Shown here piece after piece: positions 9,357 to 18,224 of a DNA stretch of 64,000 bases (position 1 is its first letter; each line of letters opens with the position of its first letter). The DNA lies in NCBI RefSeq assembly GCF_011065895.1, contig NZ_JAALCR010000010.1, forward strand, positions 186,001-250,000, written 5' to 3'. This DNA comes from Paludisphaera rhizosphaerae (GTDB taxonomy: Bacteria > Planctomycetota > Planctomycetia > Isosphaerales > Isosphaeraceae). The notes beneath the pieces were generated by a model. The model saw only the letters and a program-made list of their open reading frames with translations. It ran no database searches and had not been told where the DNA came from. Made by a program: the position numbers and the translations under genes.

Positions 9357-10745
9357 TCAATCGCCCTTGCCGCCGCCTTCCGGACCCCAGAGGGGCTTGG
9401 CGAGCTGGGCGTCCCAGCTTTCCCACGCGGCGAGGAGTTCCTTGACCTTCTCGGGGTTCTGGGTGGAGAGATCGCGGGCCTCGCCCGGATCGTCGGCCAG
9501 GTTGTAGAGCCGGAAGGGTGTGACGACCACGTTCGCGGCCCGCGACCGCGTCCCGGGATTGTCGAGCGTCGAGTCATAGCGGACGAGCTTCCAGTCCCCC
9601 TTGCGGACGGCCGCCTGTTCGCCCATTCGCCAGAAGAGGACGTCGTGCGGAGCCGCGGCGTTCGCCCCGGTCAGGTAGGGGAGCAGGTTCACGCCGTCGA
9701 GCTTCCACTCGGGCTTCGACTCGACTCCCGCCGCCGCCAGCGCGGTGGGGAGCATGTCGAGCTGGATCACCGGCTTGCCGTAGACAGTCCCGGCCGGCAG
9801 CTTCCCCTTCCAGCTCAGGAAGAACGGAACGTGGATGCCGCCTTCGAGCGAAGTCCGCTTCGAGCCCCGGAAGGGGGCGTTGCTCGACCCGTTCACGGTG
9901 GTCCCGGGCATCGTCGGGCCGCCGTTGTCGTTGAAGTAGACGATCAGCGTGTCGTTCTCCAGCCCCGACTCCCGGACCTTGCCGACGATCGCGCCGACGG
10001 CCTCGTCGAGGGCCGTCAGCATGGCGGCGTACTTGCGGCGGGTGGGATCGGCGATCGAGGCGAACCGCGCCAGGCGGTCGTCGGTGGCGTCCATCGGCGT
10101 GTGGACGGCGTTGAAGGTGACTTCCAGGAAGAACGGGGATGAGTCGGCCTTGTGGCGGTCGACGAACGCCACGGCCTCGCGGGCGAAGGCGTCGGTCAGG
10201 TACTGCTTCTCATGGACGATCTCGTTCCCGCGGTAGACGTTCTCGGTCGTCTCCGCGAAATACGTATGGGCACCGCCGAGGAAGCCGAAGAACTCGTCAA
10301 AACCCCGCTTCTGGGGATGCAGGTCGGGCGTCCCGCCCAGGTGCCACTTGCCTACCAGGCCGGTGGAGTAGCCGGCGGTTTTGAGCCGGTCGGCGATCGT
10401 CGTCTCCGACTTCGGCAGGCCCCCCTTGCCGCTTGGGTTCCACTCGTGGCCGAACCGCTGCTGGTATCGACCGGTCAGGAACCCCGCGCGGGTCGGGCTG
10501 CAATACAGGCCGGAGACATAGCCCTCGCTGAAGCGGACGCCGCTCGCCGCCAGGGCGTCGATGTTCGGCGTGGGGAAGTCCTTGTTGCCGTTCACCCCCA
10601 GGTCGGCGTAGCCCATGTCGTCCGTGATCAGGACGACGATGTTGGGCTTCTTCTCCGCCGCCACACCCTCTGAGGCTCCGAAAACCAGCCCCAGCAAGGC
10701 CGTCGCGGCCAGCCGTCCCCACACGTTTCTCGCCGTCATTCGCAT
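9357..10745 (-). CDS. secreted sulfatase, arylsulfatase A-like
   Basis: A 462-residue protein with the signal peptide ending near GASEGVAA. The mature protein starts EKKPNIVVLITDDMGYADLG, which carries the first metal-binding aspartates. The catalytic Cys82 lies in YCSPTRAGFLTGRY (C-x-P-T-R), and LVGKWHLGG is the second sulfatase signature. HTPMDA and YFNDNGGP complete the site. It is the first gene of a two-sulfatase operon. Activity requires a formylglycine-generating enzyme or anaerobic maturase encoded elsewhere. Confidence 0.94.
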   Translation of the reverse strand: MRMTARNVWGRLAATALLGLVFGASEGVAAEKKPNIVVLITDDMGYADLGVNGNKDFPTPNIDALAASGVRFSEGYVSGLYCSPTRAGFLTGRYQQRFGHEWNPSGKGGLPKSETTIADRLKTAGYSTGLVGKWHLGGTPDLHPQKRGFDEFFGFLGGAHTYFAETTENVYRGNEIVHEKQYLTDAFAREAVAFVDRHKADSSPFFLEVTFNAVHTPMDATDDRLARFASIADPTRRKYAAMLTALDEAVGAIVGKVRESGLENDTLIVYFNDNGGPTMPGTTVNGSSNAPFRGSKRTSLEGGIHVPFFLSWKGKLPAGTVYGKPVIQLDMLPTALAAAGVESKPEWKLDGVNLLPYLTGANAAAPHDVLFWRMGEQAAVRKGDWKLVRYDSTLDNPGTRSRAANVVVTPFRLYNLADDPGEARDLSTQNPEKVKELLAAWESWDAQLAKPLWGPEGGGKGD

Positions 10746-11002
10746 CCTGGTCGCTCCCTGGATTTTCGAACCATCGACCCGTCCGTCGATTCGGACTATT
10801 CAACCCGATCCGCCCCCTGAAGTGGCGAAGCTCGGCCAAAATACCGATTTCCTACTAAGTCGGTCAAGGTTAGTGAAAATCAATGTTGACAAATTCGGTA
10901 GGCAAAGGGAATATTGGCTGCGGCTGAGGGTTGAAGGCGGTCGATACGGGAAGCCAAGGCCGTCAAGGAGTTGTTCGAGAGGTTACCTGGGAGATCGGGA
11001 CG

Positions 11003-11944
11003 ATGCGGGATTCAGGGCGGATTGACGGTGGGCAGGGGAGCCGCGGGTTCACGTTGATCGAGTTGCTGGTGGTGATTGCGATCATCGCCGTCCTGATCGC
11101 CTTGTTGCTGCCGGCGGTCCAGTCGGCCCGCGAGGCGGCGCGTCGGATCCAGTGCACGAACAACCTGAAGCAACTCGGTCTGGCTCTGCACAACTACCAC
11201 GACGTCCACGGCCGGTTCGCCCCGGGCTCGATCACGGTGGCCGTGACTCCGTCGCGGGATTACCGCCAGCCGTTCATCACCTCGCTGCTGCCGTTTGTGG
11301 AGCAGGGGGCTCTGGCGAGCAGCTTCAACTTCAACCAGTCGTTCCAGACGAACCACAATGACACGACCCGGCTGACGCGGGTGGCGGTGTTCGATTGCCC
11401 CTCGGATCAGCAGATCCTCTTCATCAACGACGCCGGCACGAATCCGGACGTGAAGGGGAGCTACGGGATCAACTGGGGGACGAACACGTTCGGCGACCAG
11501 GGGCTGGTCGGGCCGTTCGCCCTCAACTACGGGTCGTCGATGGCGGAGTTGACCGACGGAACCAGCAACACCTTTCTGATGGCCGAGGTGCTCCAGCTTC
11601 CCGCTCCGACGGGCCAGCCGTCGGACGTGGTCGACCGTCGGGGACGGATCTGGACCGACCAGTCGACCTCGTATCACCTGACGACCCGGAACGGGCCGAA
11701 CAGCCAGGTTCCCGACTTCGGCGTCTGCGGCGAGCAGACCGACCCGCGCCTGGCGCCCTGCACCCGAAAGACCGGCACGCCCACCAACCACTACATCTCC
11801 TCGCGGAGCCGGCATCCCGGCGGCGTGAACGTCCTGCTCGGCGACGGCTCCGTCCGGTTCATCAAGAATTCAGTCTCGATCGCCTCCTGGCGGGCCCTGA
11901 GCAGCAAGGCCGGCGGCGAGGTCCTGAGCGGAGACTCCCTCTGA
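11003..11944 (+). CDS. DUF1559 protein with type-IV-pilin-like N-terminus
   Basis: A 313-residue protein. I chose the ATG giving [20 protein letters not shown] because it has GGGAG upstream and the normal short leader; an upstream in-frame start would add 24 residues. The prepilin motif [17 protein letters not shown] and the helix [17 protein letters not shown] follow. The C-terminus has [18 protein letters not shown] and [10 protein letters not shown]. Its TGA overlaps the ATG of the following lipoprotein gene by one base, so the two are translationally coupled. Confidence 0.92.
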   Translation: MRDSGRIDGGQGSRGFTLIELLVVIAIIAVLIALLLPAVQSAREAARRIQCTNNLKQLGLALHNYHDVHGRFAPGSITVAVTPSRDYRQPFITSLLPFVEQGALASSFNFNQSFQTNHNDTTRLTRVAVFDCPSDQQILFINDAGTNPDVKGSYGINWGTNTFGDQGLVGPFALNYGSSMAELTDGTSNTFLMAEVLQLPAPTGQPSDVVDRRGRIWTDQSTSYHLTTRNGPNSQVPDFGVCGEQTDPRLAPCTRKTGTPTNHYISSRSRHPGGVNVLLGDGSVRFIKNSVSIASWRALSSKAGGEVLSGDSL

Positions 11945-12411
11945 TGTCGCGCCCGACCGCCTCGCTTCGATCGCTCGCCCTGCTGACGGCCCTGACCACT
12001 TCGCTCGCCCTGACCGGCTGCGGCGAAAGGGAGCCGGAGCGACACCCCGTCGCCGGCAAGGTCTCGCTCGACGGCAAGCCCCTGGCGACGGGGAAGGTAA
12101 CCTTCGTCCCCCTGGACGGCCCGACGGCTTCCGTGGCCGAAGTCCGTGACGGCGTCTTCCAGGTGGACCGGGCTTCGGGGCCTGCGTCGGGCCGCTATCA
12201 GGTCGAGATCGTCGCCGTCGCCCTCACCGGCAAGAAGATCCCGAACCCGGACGTCCCCGGCCGATTCCTCGACGAGGAACGCGACCTCGTCCCCGAGCGT
12301 TACAACCTCAAGTCCGAGCTGATCGCCGAGGTCGCCCCCGGCGCTCAGAACGCCTTCGAGTTCGCCCTCTCCTCCGAACGTCCCGCCGGCAAGAAGACCC
12401 GCCGCCGCTGA
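11944..12411 (+). CDS. lipoprotein with transthyretin/carboxypeptidase-regulatory-like fold
   Basis: A 155-residue protein. The signal ends in LALTGC, a lipobox. The body begins HPVAGKVSLDGKPLATGKVTF, continues VRDGVFQVDRASGPASGRYQVEI, and thus has the pattern of the carboxypeptidase-regulatory-like beta-sandwich seen in many planctomycete lipoproteins beside DUF1559 genes. The start codon overlaps the stop of the upstream DUF1559 gene (TGATG). Likely envelope-anchored; its role is unknown, perhaps a partner of the pseudopilin-like protein. Confidence 0.85.
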   Translation: MSRPTASLRSLALLTALTTSLALTGCGEREPERHPVAGKVSLDGKPLATGKVTFVPLDGPTASVAEVRDGVFQVDRASGPASGRYQVEIVAVALTGKKIPNPDVPGRFLDEERDLVPERYNLKSELIAEVAPGAQNAFEFALSSERPAGKKTRRR

Positions 12412-12434
12412 GAACCACAAGAAGTCCTCGAACG

Positions 12435-12467
12435 GCCGACGTCCTCCGGGGCGTCGGCTTCGTTTTT
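12435..12467 (+). terminator. intrinsic terminator after DUF1559-lipoprotein operon
   Basis: GCCGACG (12435-12441) pairs with CGTCGGC (12452-12458), followed by TTCGTTTTT. The hairpin begins 23 bases after the lipoprotein stop and has the expected U-tract. Confidence 0.75.
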
Positions 12468-13038
12468 GGCTTCGGTCGCACACCGGGTGGCGAACGTAAA
12501 GCCTTTTGCCGGCGAATCTTTGGGGCCGCCAGCCGGCGGCTTCGTTCGCGCTTCCTCGCATTCACCCGCGGCGATTTCCACGATCCAACCGGATTGTCAA
12601 AGAGCGTCCCGCGAAGCCGTCGCCTATTCCGACGGGCGGGCGCGGCATTCGATCTGTCGCGAACTCTGTGTCCTGGCCTGGGAGCCGGATCGTCTCCGAC
12701 CTGACACTGAGTCGGTGTTGCGCAACCTGGCGATTAGGTTCGAGGCGGCTTCGTTCGTTGCCGCCGCGGGTGGCCTTCGTGCGTTGTAAACGTCTTGGTT
12801 CATGGCGGTTGTGTTCGATCGAGGCGGCGGCTTCGTTCGGCGAGAAGTCGCGAGTCGCGGGAGTCGATCCAGCCCACTGTGCACGGTGAGCGCGGAGCCT
12901 TGCGCGGAATGCACGGACCTTGGCCCACTCCAGGTCTCTCTACGGATATTGTGGGACCGGAACCCAGACCTCGGACCTGGAATATCGCCGCTGCGTCGAC
13001 ATTGGCGTTCGGGTTAGGTCGTCCGCGACGGGGAGTGG
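12468..13038. other. long noncoding stretch with a thrice-repeated 14-mer
   Basis: About 570 bases without a convincing gene. The 14-mer GGCGGCTTCGTTCG occurs at 12535-12548, 12744-12757 and 12826-12839. An inverted repeat CCAGGTC (12930-12936) and GACCTGG (12974-12980) lies near the right end. No tRNA cloverleaf was recognised. It may be degenerate coding remnants. Confidence 0.5.
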
Positions 13039-13479
13039 TCAATCCTCCCGGGGGTATTCTTCGAGGTGCGAGGACTCGACCGACGGGTTGGGAACGACTG
13101 GTTTCCTCGGGCGTCGCTCGCAGGCGATTTTCGCGAGCTTGAGGGCGACGACCAGGACGAGCCAGTCGAAGACCAGCGTCATCGGTTGGAGTCTGTCGGC
13201 GTGGAACCTCATCCCGGTGATCAAGCTGAACCAGCAGGGAGAGAGGGGCCAACCGCGAAAGAACATGCCTTTGGTGACGAAATCCAACTCGGCGGGAAGT
13301 CTGGAGACGCCGATGTCTCGCTTCCAATCGGTCGGCCGCAGGTTGGCCCAGATCCAGAGCCCGGTGAGCAGGGCGAGGACGATGGTGGCGGTCAGATGGG
13401 CGGGGCGGGGTCGTCTTTGGACGACGACGTAGGTGAGAAGGGCGACCGCCGCGACCAGTACGTCGACCATGTCCGGCAC
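13039..13479 (-). CDS. small membrane protein of unknown function
   Basis: A 146-residue protein with three hydrophobic segments: MVDVLVAAVALLTYVVV, LTATIVLALLTGLWIWANL, and MTLVFDWLVLVVALKLAKIAC, separated by a cytoplasm- or periplasm-facing loop containing TKGMFFRGWPLSP. The C-terminal tail is polar and ends HLEEYPRED. The start is either a GTG at 13479 or an ATG at 13470; GAGG lies just upstream of both. I do not recognise the family. Codon use resembles that of its neighbours. Confidence 0.6.
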   Translation of the reverse strand: MPDMVDVLVAAVALLTYVVVQRRPRPAHLTATIVLALLTGLWIWANLRPTDWKRDIGVSRLPAELDFVTKGMFFRGWPLSPCWFSLITGMRFHADRLQPMTLVFDWLVLVVALKLAKIACERRPRKPVVPNPSVESSHLEEYPRED

Positions 13480-13742
13480 GACCTCTCTGGGGACTCGAAA
13501 GCCTCAAGCCCGATCTGACCTTGGCTTGAAAGAAAGATAGCCGAGGGCGGCTGTCCCACATCGATGAAGAGGTGGATTCCATGATGGCTTGGCCTGGCCC
13601 GCGATTTTACGCTCACTTTCGTCCGTTGGAAACGATTGCCACGTTTTGATTCCAATGATGACGCGATTCTGGTCGGCGTCCGGGTCGATCTTGGGGGACC
13701 GACAAACTGGTAATGTTGGCGAATGCCGATCGAGGAGGAGAC

Positions 13743-14144
13743 ATGGGAAATGTTGATTCCGACGGCGATCGCGAGGAGGGGCCGGGTCCTTACCTCGCGG
13801 TGCTGCTGTTTCTGCTGCTCGGCTTCTCGGCGCTGACGTTTCTGGCGACGTCGAGCGGCTCGCCCGGCGACGTCTCGTCCCGGCCGAGGCTGCTCACGAC
13901 CCTCGCGACGATCACGGGGCCGTTCACGGGCGCAATCGCCAGAGGGGGGCAGTCGTGCTGCCTGGCGAATTCTTGGGCCCTCGCCCTATGGCTCGCTCCG
14001 GCGTTGGCGGTCGGAGTCGCCGCGCCGTTTGCCCTGCCGGGGCGCGGGGCCATGGCGAGGGCCGCCCGAATGTCGCTCTGGACGATCGGCTGGCTCGCCT
14101 GGCTCGTGGGGGGGCCGATCTCGTTCCTGCACGCCCTGAACTGA
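13743..14144 (+). CDS. small membrane protein of unknown function
   Basis: A 133-residue protein; the ATG at 13743 has GAGGAG five bases upstream. After a short acidic N-terminus (GNVDSDGDREEG) come hydrophobic segments YLAVLLFLLLGFSALTFLA, NSWALALWLAPALAVGVAA and MSLWTIGWLAWLVGGPISF. Three to four membrane passes are likely. Its final bases overlap the 3' end of the truncated toxin gene on the other strand. No function is known. Confidence 0.6.
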   Translation: MGNVDSDGDREEGPGPYLAVLLFLLLGFSALTFLATSSGSPGDVSSRPRLLTTLATITGPFTGAIARGGQSCCLANSWALALWLAPALAVGVAAPFALPGRGAMARAARMSLWTIGWLAWLVGGPISFLHALN

Positions 14145-14289
14145 CGTCAGGGAACTGGGCGTGGATTCGGGCGAGTGAGATGAATCGATCGATGAGGTGG
14201 TCGGCCGCCTGGACGCTTCTCGCGGCGATGTAATCCCACGCCTCATCGAGGTCGGCCTGGGCCGTCGGGCTGATAGCCGGCTCGACCAC
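14140..14289 (-). pseudogene. truncated ParE/RelE-type toxin gene
   Basis: From a GTG at 14289, three bases after the antitoxin stop, the frame gives MVEPAISPTAQADLDEAWDY then IAARSVQAADHLIDRF and HAQFPD. This matches the first helices of ParE toxins (SPxAxxDLxEIWxYIA). After about 50 residues the ParE-like pattern stops, just where the convergent membrane-protein gene begins in antisense, and the missing half (the strand with the GLRxFPVGxYLIFYR-type block) is absent. The toxin is therefore probably inactive. Confidence 0.6.
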
Positions 14290-14292
14290 GAG

Positions 14293-14571
14293 TTATGAGC
14301 CGGCCTTGCGCGCCGCGAGTCGTTCTCGCCCGCGCTTCTTGGCGTCGCTGGCCCATTCATCGGAAAGAGGCTTGGCCTCGCCGCGGTCGGCTTCGTCGAT
14401 CCCGACCTGAACGTCGCGGCGGAGTTGGACGAGCTTCTGTTCGTCCAGCTCCACTTGCTCCTTCAGGAGTCGCAGCCCCTCGCGAACGACCTCGCTGACC
14501 GTCTGGAAACGGCCGCTCTCGATCTCGCCCTCGACGAATCGTTCGAGTTCCGGCGGCAGGGAGACGTTCAT
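14293..14571 (-). CDS. ParD-type antitoxin
   Basis: A 92-residue protein starting MNVSLPPELERFVEGEIESG, followed by RFQTVSEVVREGLRLLKEQ. This is the ribbon-helix-helix N-terminus of ParD antitoxins, with a charged C-terminal half (DEADRGEAKPLSDEW) that normally wraps the toxin. The ParE-like partner lies directly downstream but is truncated, so this is probably an orphan antitoxin. It would act as a DNA-binding autorepressor. Confidence 0.85.
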   Translation of the reverse strand: MNVSLPPELERFVEGEIESGRFQTVSEVVREGLRLLKEQVELDEQKLVQLRRDVQVGIDEADRGEAKPLSDEWASDAKKRGRERLAARKAGS

Positions 14572-14662
14572 GGGCGTTCCTCTTCCAGGTTCGCGTCTGT
14601 CTCAACCCTAGCACGGTCGTCGACGACTCGCAATTCAGGGCGTCGCTCGCGGTTTCGTCCGC

Positions 14663-17002
14663 TTACTCGGGGCGGGCCAGGGTCGGCATGGCGAAGTCGG
14701 AGGTGAAGGTCAGCGAGGTGGCTCCGCCCTTGGCGAGCTTGATGGTGTTGGAGAGGAGCCGCATGGCCAGGGGGTCGCCCTGGCGGCTGTGGAGGACGGC
14801 GATTTCGGAGGCCGACCAGTCGTAGTCGGTGATCCGGATCGTGATCGGATCGCCGTACTTCCAGACGATTGGCTGGGAGTAGGTGTAATCCCAGATGGGT
14901 CGCGTCGTATTGGGGATGACCGGCGAGGGGCCGTAGGTCGCGCCGGCGACTTCCAGGGTCACGCCCAGGTCGGGGCCGCCGCCGGCCAGGTATTTCCCGG
15001 CCGAGTTGGGGACCTCGCCCCGGCGCAGGGTGACGCGGTAGTTCTGGGGGACCGAGATCTTGTCCCACCAGTCGAGGTATCCCTTGGCGGACTCGGCGAA
15101 GCGGCCGTCGGGGTGGTCGCGAAGGTAGTCGCGGAGGAGTTGCGCGACCTCGACGACGTCGTCGGGGTGTCCGGCGGCGTGATCGTACGCCTGGCGGTAG
15201 GCGTGGGCGTCCCAATCGCGGAGGATCCGGTCGCGGGCCTCGATCGCCTCGCTGACGAACCGACCGCCGGCCTGATGGGCCTTGAGGTAGTCCTGATACT
15301 TCTCGATCCGCGCGGCGAAGCTCGTCGGCTGGCGCTGGGAGAACTCGCGGGCGCGGGCGATGTCGCGATCGTCCTGGCGGCGGGCGTATTCTTCGAGCCG
15401 GCCCTGGACCTCCTGGCGGAAGGGGCTGTCGGGATGCCCTTCCAGGAAGCTCCGCGATCGTTCGATCAGATCCGTGAGCGAGGCGTTGGGGAGCGTCTCC
15501 GACCGGATGATGTCGTCGACCAGCCGGCGTTCCACGGCCGAGGCCCGCGTGGCCAGCTCGGCCTTGAGGGCCTGGGCCAGTTTGAGGGCGTCGGGACGCT
15601 TGGCCGAGTCGGGGAATTCGCGCAGGAAGGCGTCGATCGCGGCGAGCGCCTTGGCCGGGTCGTCGATGGCTTGCAGCGAGTTGACCTCGGAGTAGACCTC
15701 TTTCCAGCGCTCGTCGTGGCGGACCTGTTCGCGGGTTTTCTCGACCTCGCGGATTGCCGGGGCAAGCTGGGGCGCCTGGGTCCGCGCGGCTTCGAGCTTG
15801 GCGTCGAGATCGGGCACGACGGCACCGGCGGCGACCTGCACGCCGCTGGCCTTCACGGTCCACTCGGCCTGCTTGTTCTGGGCCTCGCGAGCGTAGCGCG
15901 GGAGCAGGAACGGCATTGTGGGGTGGCTGGCCAGCAGTTCCGACCACCGCGAGGCGACGGAGGTCGCCGAGTTGCCCGGATCGCGCTCGAAGGCCGCGGC
16001 CCGTTCATAGCCCCAGACGTCGTAGCCGACCGTCAGCCCCGCCAGAACGGCGGCGGCTCCCGCGACCTTCCCCAACCGCCGCAGCGTTCGGCCTCGTTCC
16101 AGGGCCTTCAGGCGGTCGCGGAACTCGTACGTCCGGTTCGAGCGTGGGTAGCGCTTCTCATAGGCGTCCAGGCAGCGGTGGAGGCGCGGCAGGTCGTCCT
16201 GAGCCGACTCCCAGAGCAATTCCATCTGGGCCCGGTCGCGGACTTCCAACTGCTCGGCGACCCAACCCAGCGGGCCTTCCAGCCCCATCGGATGGATCTC
16301 CGACGGCGGTCGGTTCCCCTGCGATCCCGTGCCGAACGAGCTGACGGCGAAGATGACGCCGTCGGGGGCGTGCTGCTGGAGGGCGTGGCGGGTCATGCCG
16401 TACTGCCGATCCACCAGCCGCTCGACGAAGTTCTCGTCGGCCGTCGAGCCCCCCTCGCGTTCCAGAACCCGGTCGAACTTCGTCAGCAAGAGTGCGACGG
16501 GGCGATCGGTGCTGATGTCCTCGGACTTCTCGATGTACCGTTCCAGGAGGCTCTCCACCTCCTGCTGCCGCCTGCGCCGCTCGGCGGGATCCTGCGAGCC
16601 CTCGGGGTCGAGGCAGAGGAAGACGGCGTCGCAGCCGGCGAAGAACTCCTGGATCGGCTCGTCCGTCCCCAGGGTGACGTGCTCCCCCTGGTAATCCTTG
16701 ACGATCAGCTCGAACCGCGCGGGGCCGTGGTAGAGCCGCAAATGCAGCTCGGTTTCCGAGAGCGTGCCCGAGGTCGCCTCGCCGGACTCGATCTGGGCGA
16801 TCTTCTCCGCGAGGTACTCGGCGGTGGGGGCGTCGGCCGCGGCCAGCCGAACGCCGGGCACCAGCCCGCCGGCCGCCTGGCGATAGAACATCGCCAGCAA
16901 CGTCGTCTTGCCGACGTTCCGATGCCCGAAGAGCGCAATCTTCTTGGGGCCGGTCAGCCGGGCCTCCAGGGCGTCCAGTCGCGTCGTACGGCGGTTTGAC
17001 AC
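14663..17002 (-). CDS. large TRAFAC-like GTPase with helical repeats and C2-like C-terminus
   Basis: A 779-residue protein read from a GTG at 17002 with GAGGA and AAAGGAG upstream; an upstream TTG is possible but lacks support. The GTPase domain has the P-loop GHRNVGKT (26-33), a G3-like DYQG (103-106) and a G4-like TKFD (174-177), so nucleotide binding is likely. A hydrophobic segment (VAGAAAVLAGLTVGYDVWGY) near residue 330 could anchor it in the membrane. The middle is a long helical region of TPR-like spacing (AIDAFLREFPDSAKRPDALK, LRDYLRDHPDGRFAESAKGY). The last 120 residues (YRVTLRRGEVPNSAG, WDYTYSQPIVW, ITIRITDYDW) resemble a C2 beta-sandwich. Function unknown; possibly membrane-associated remodelling or transport. 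It follows a membrane-protein gene in the same orientation. Confidence 0.8.
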   Translation of the reverse strand: MSNRRTTRLDALEARLTGPKKIALFGHRNVGKTTLLAMFYRQAAGGLVPGVRLAAADAPTAEYLAEKIAQIESGEATSGTLSETELHLRLYHGPARFELIVKDYQGEHVTLGTDEPIQEFFAGCDAVFLCLDPEGSQDPAERRRRQQEVESLLERYIEKSEDISTDRPVALLLTKFDRVLEREGGSTADENFVERLVDRQYGMTRHALQQHAPDGVIFAVSSFGTGSQGNRPPSEIHPMGLEGPLGWVAEQLEVRDRAQMELLWESAQDDLPRLHRCLDAYEKRYPRSNRTYEFRDRLKALERGRTLRRLGKVAGAAAVLAGLTVGYDVWGYERAAAFERDPGNSATSVASRWSELLASHPTMPFLLPRYAREAQNKQAEWTVKASGVQVAAGAVVPDLDAKLEAARTQAPQLAPAIREVEKTREQVRHDERWKEVYSEVNSLQAIDDPAKALAAIDAFLREFPDSAKRPDALKLAQALKAELATRASAVERRLVDDIIRSETLPNASLTDLIERSRSFLEGHPDSPFRQEVQGRLEEYARRQDDRDIARAREFSQRQPTSFAARIEKYQDYLKAHQAGGRFVSEAIEARDRILRDWDAHAYRQAYDHAAGHPDDVVEVAQLLRDYLRDHPDGRFAESAKGYLDWWDKISVPQNYRVTLRRGEVPNSAGKYLAGGGPDLGVTLEVAGATYGPSPVIPNTTRPIWDYTYSQPIVWKYGDPITIRITDYDWSASEIAVLHSRQGDPLAMRLLSNTIKLAKGGATSLTFTSDFAMPTLARPE

Positions 17003-17123
17003 GCTCGTCCTCGAACTCCTTTGACGATCGCCCAGGTCCCGGGCGTTCCTTCCTGGAAGACGCCCGGTTGCGACGGTTGCTCCGATTCTATGTTCTATAC
17101 ATCGACGTTTCAGCGTCAACGAT

Positions 17124-18107
17124 TCAGGCCGGCCGCCGCAGGACGACGCGACGGAAGAACCAGACGGTTCCGGTGACGGGACGCAGCATCGTCCGCAACG
17201 GGAACCCCAGGACGACCAGAAGCGCCCCGATCGCCACGAGGCCCGCCAGGATCGCCCCCAGGCGACGGAAGATCGGGAAGTCCACGCCGTAGTTCGAAAG
17301 CGTTTCGCCGATGGTGGTTTCCAGCCCCTTCACGACCCCGCCGCCGACGGCCGTCGCCAGCGTGACGCCGGCCTTCGCGAACTCGCGGGCCGCGTATTCG
17401 GTCGCCCGGCCGGCGTAGTCGACGAAGGCGTCGGGATTGGCGTAGAAAGCCGCCAGCACGCCGGCCGCCGCCAGCTTCTTCTTATGAGGAAGAACCTGGG
17501 TGGTGAAGAACTCCCAGCCTCCTCGGCCCGTCTTGCGCAGGACGCCCAGGCTCTCCGGCCCTTCCTTGACGATGACCTCGGCCACGTCGTCGCCGAACGC
17601 CCGGACGGCCGTCAGCCCCTCGGGGCCAAGCTGGCGGATCATCGCCTCGGCTTCCTGAGGATAGCGCTGGGCGATCCGGCGGGCCGATTCGCCCATCTCG
17701 ACGACGACCCGCTTCTCGGCGGGCTTCAACGCCTTGAACGTCTTCATCGCCTCGGCGTCACGGCCGACAAGCTGGCGGAACTCGGTTTCCAGCAACAGCT
17801 CGCTCGGGTGCTCAACCCGCCGAGCCGCCGTGGCCAGCTCGTCGGACTGCTTCACCAGGGTCTCCAAACCCTCCTCAGACCCCCTTGTGAACAGCTTGCC
17901 CACGCCGCGGGCTTCCGCCGTGGCCGCGTCGCCGCCGCGGATGATCGCCTTGCTCCCGCGAGCCTCAACGATGATCTGCTGTACGACCTCGTCCAGCCAC
18001 GAGAACGGGCCGGCCTGCACCGGGGTCGTCGCGAAAGCCGTCGTCACCAGAACGATCGCCCATGCCAGGGGCCGGAACGGTCGTCGAGTTTGGGAGGGTG
18101 CGTGCAT
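17124..18107 (-). CDS. exported membrane protein, probable partner of the GTPase
   Basis: A 327-residue protein. The ATG at 18107 was preferred because AAGGA sits nine bases upstream and a signal peptide follows (PLAWAIVLVTTAFATTPVQA). The middle is helical and charged (SEEGLETLVKQSDELATAARR, GESARRIAQRYPQEAEAMIR). The C-terminal part has hydrophobic segments, KLAAAGVLAAFYA and LGAILAGLVAIGALLVVLGF, ending in a basic tail VWFFRRVVLRRPA. It lies about 120 bases upstream of the GTPase start in the same orientation and is probably co-transcribed. No known family was recognised. Confidence 0.7.
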   Translation of the reverse strand: MHAPSQTRRPFRPLAWAIVLVTTAFATTPVQAGPFSWLDEVVQQIIVEARGSKAIIRGGDAATAEARGVGKLFTRGSEEGLETLVKQSDELATAARRVEHPSELLLETEFRQLVGRDAEAMKTFKALKPAEKRVVVEMGESARRIAQRYPQEAEAMIRQLGPEGLTAVRAFGDDVAEVIVKEGPESLGVLRKTGRGGWEFFTTQVLPHKKKLAAAGVLAAFYANPDAFVDYAGRATEYAAREFAKAGVTLATAVGGGVVKGLETTIGETLSNYGVDFPIFRRLGAILAGLVAIGALLVVLGFPLRTMLRPVTGTVWFFRRVVLRRPA

Positions 18108-18224
18108 CTGTTGCGGTCCTTCCACGCCAGTCTCGGGCCACACGGGGGCGATTCGTTCGCCACGATCTTGTTATTGTATCGCCCGATCGCGATTCGGCGG
18201 TGAAGAACGACGGAATCGTGCGAT

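Noticed and set aside
14789-16999. Very long open frame antisense to the GTPase gene
   Set aside because: It mirrors the reading frame of the real gene, has high Gly/Arg/Val composition typical of antisense frames in high-G+C DNA, and shows no domain or ribosome binding site.
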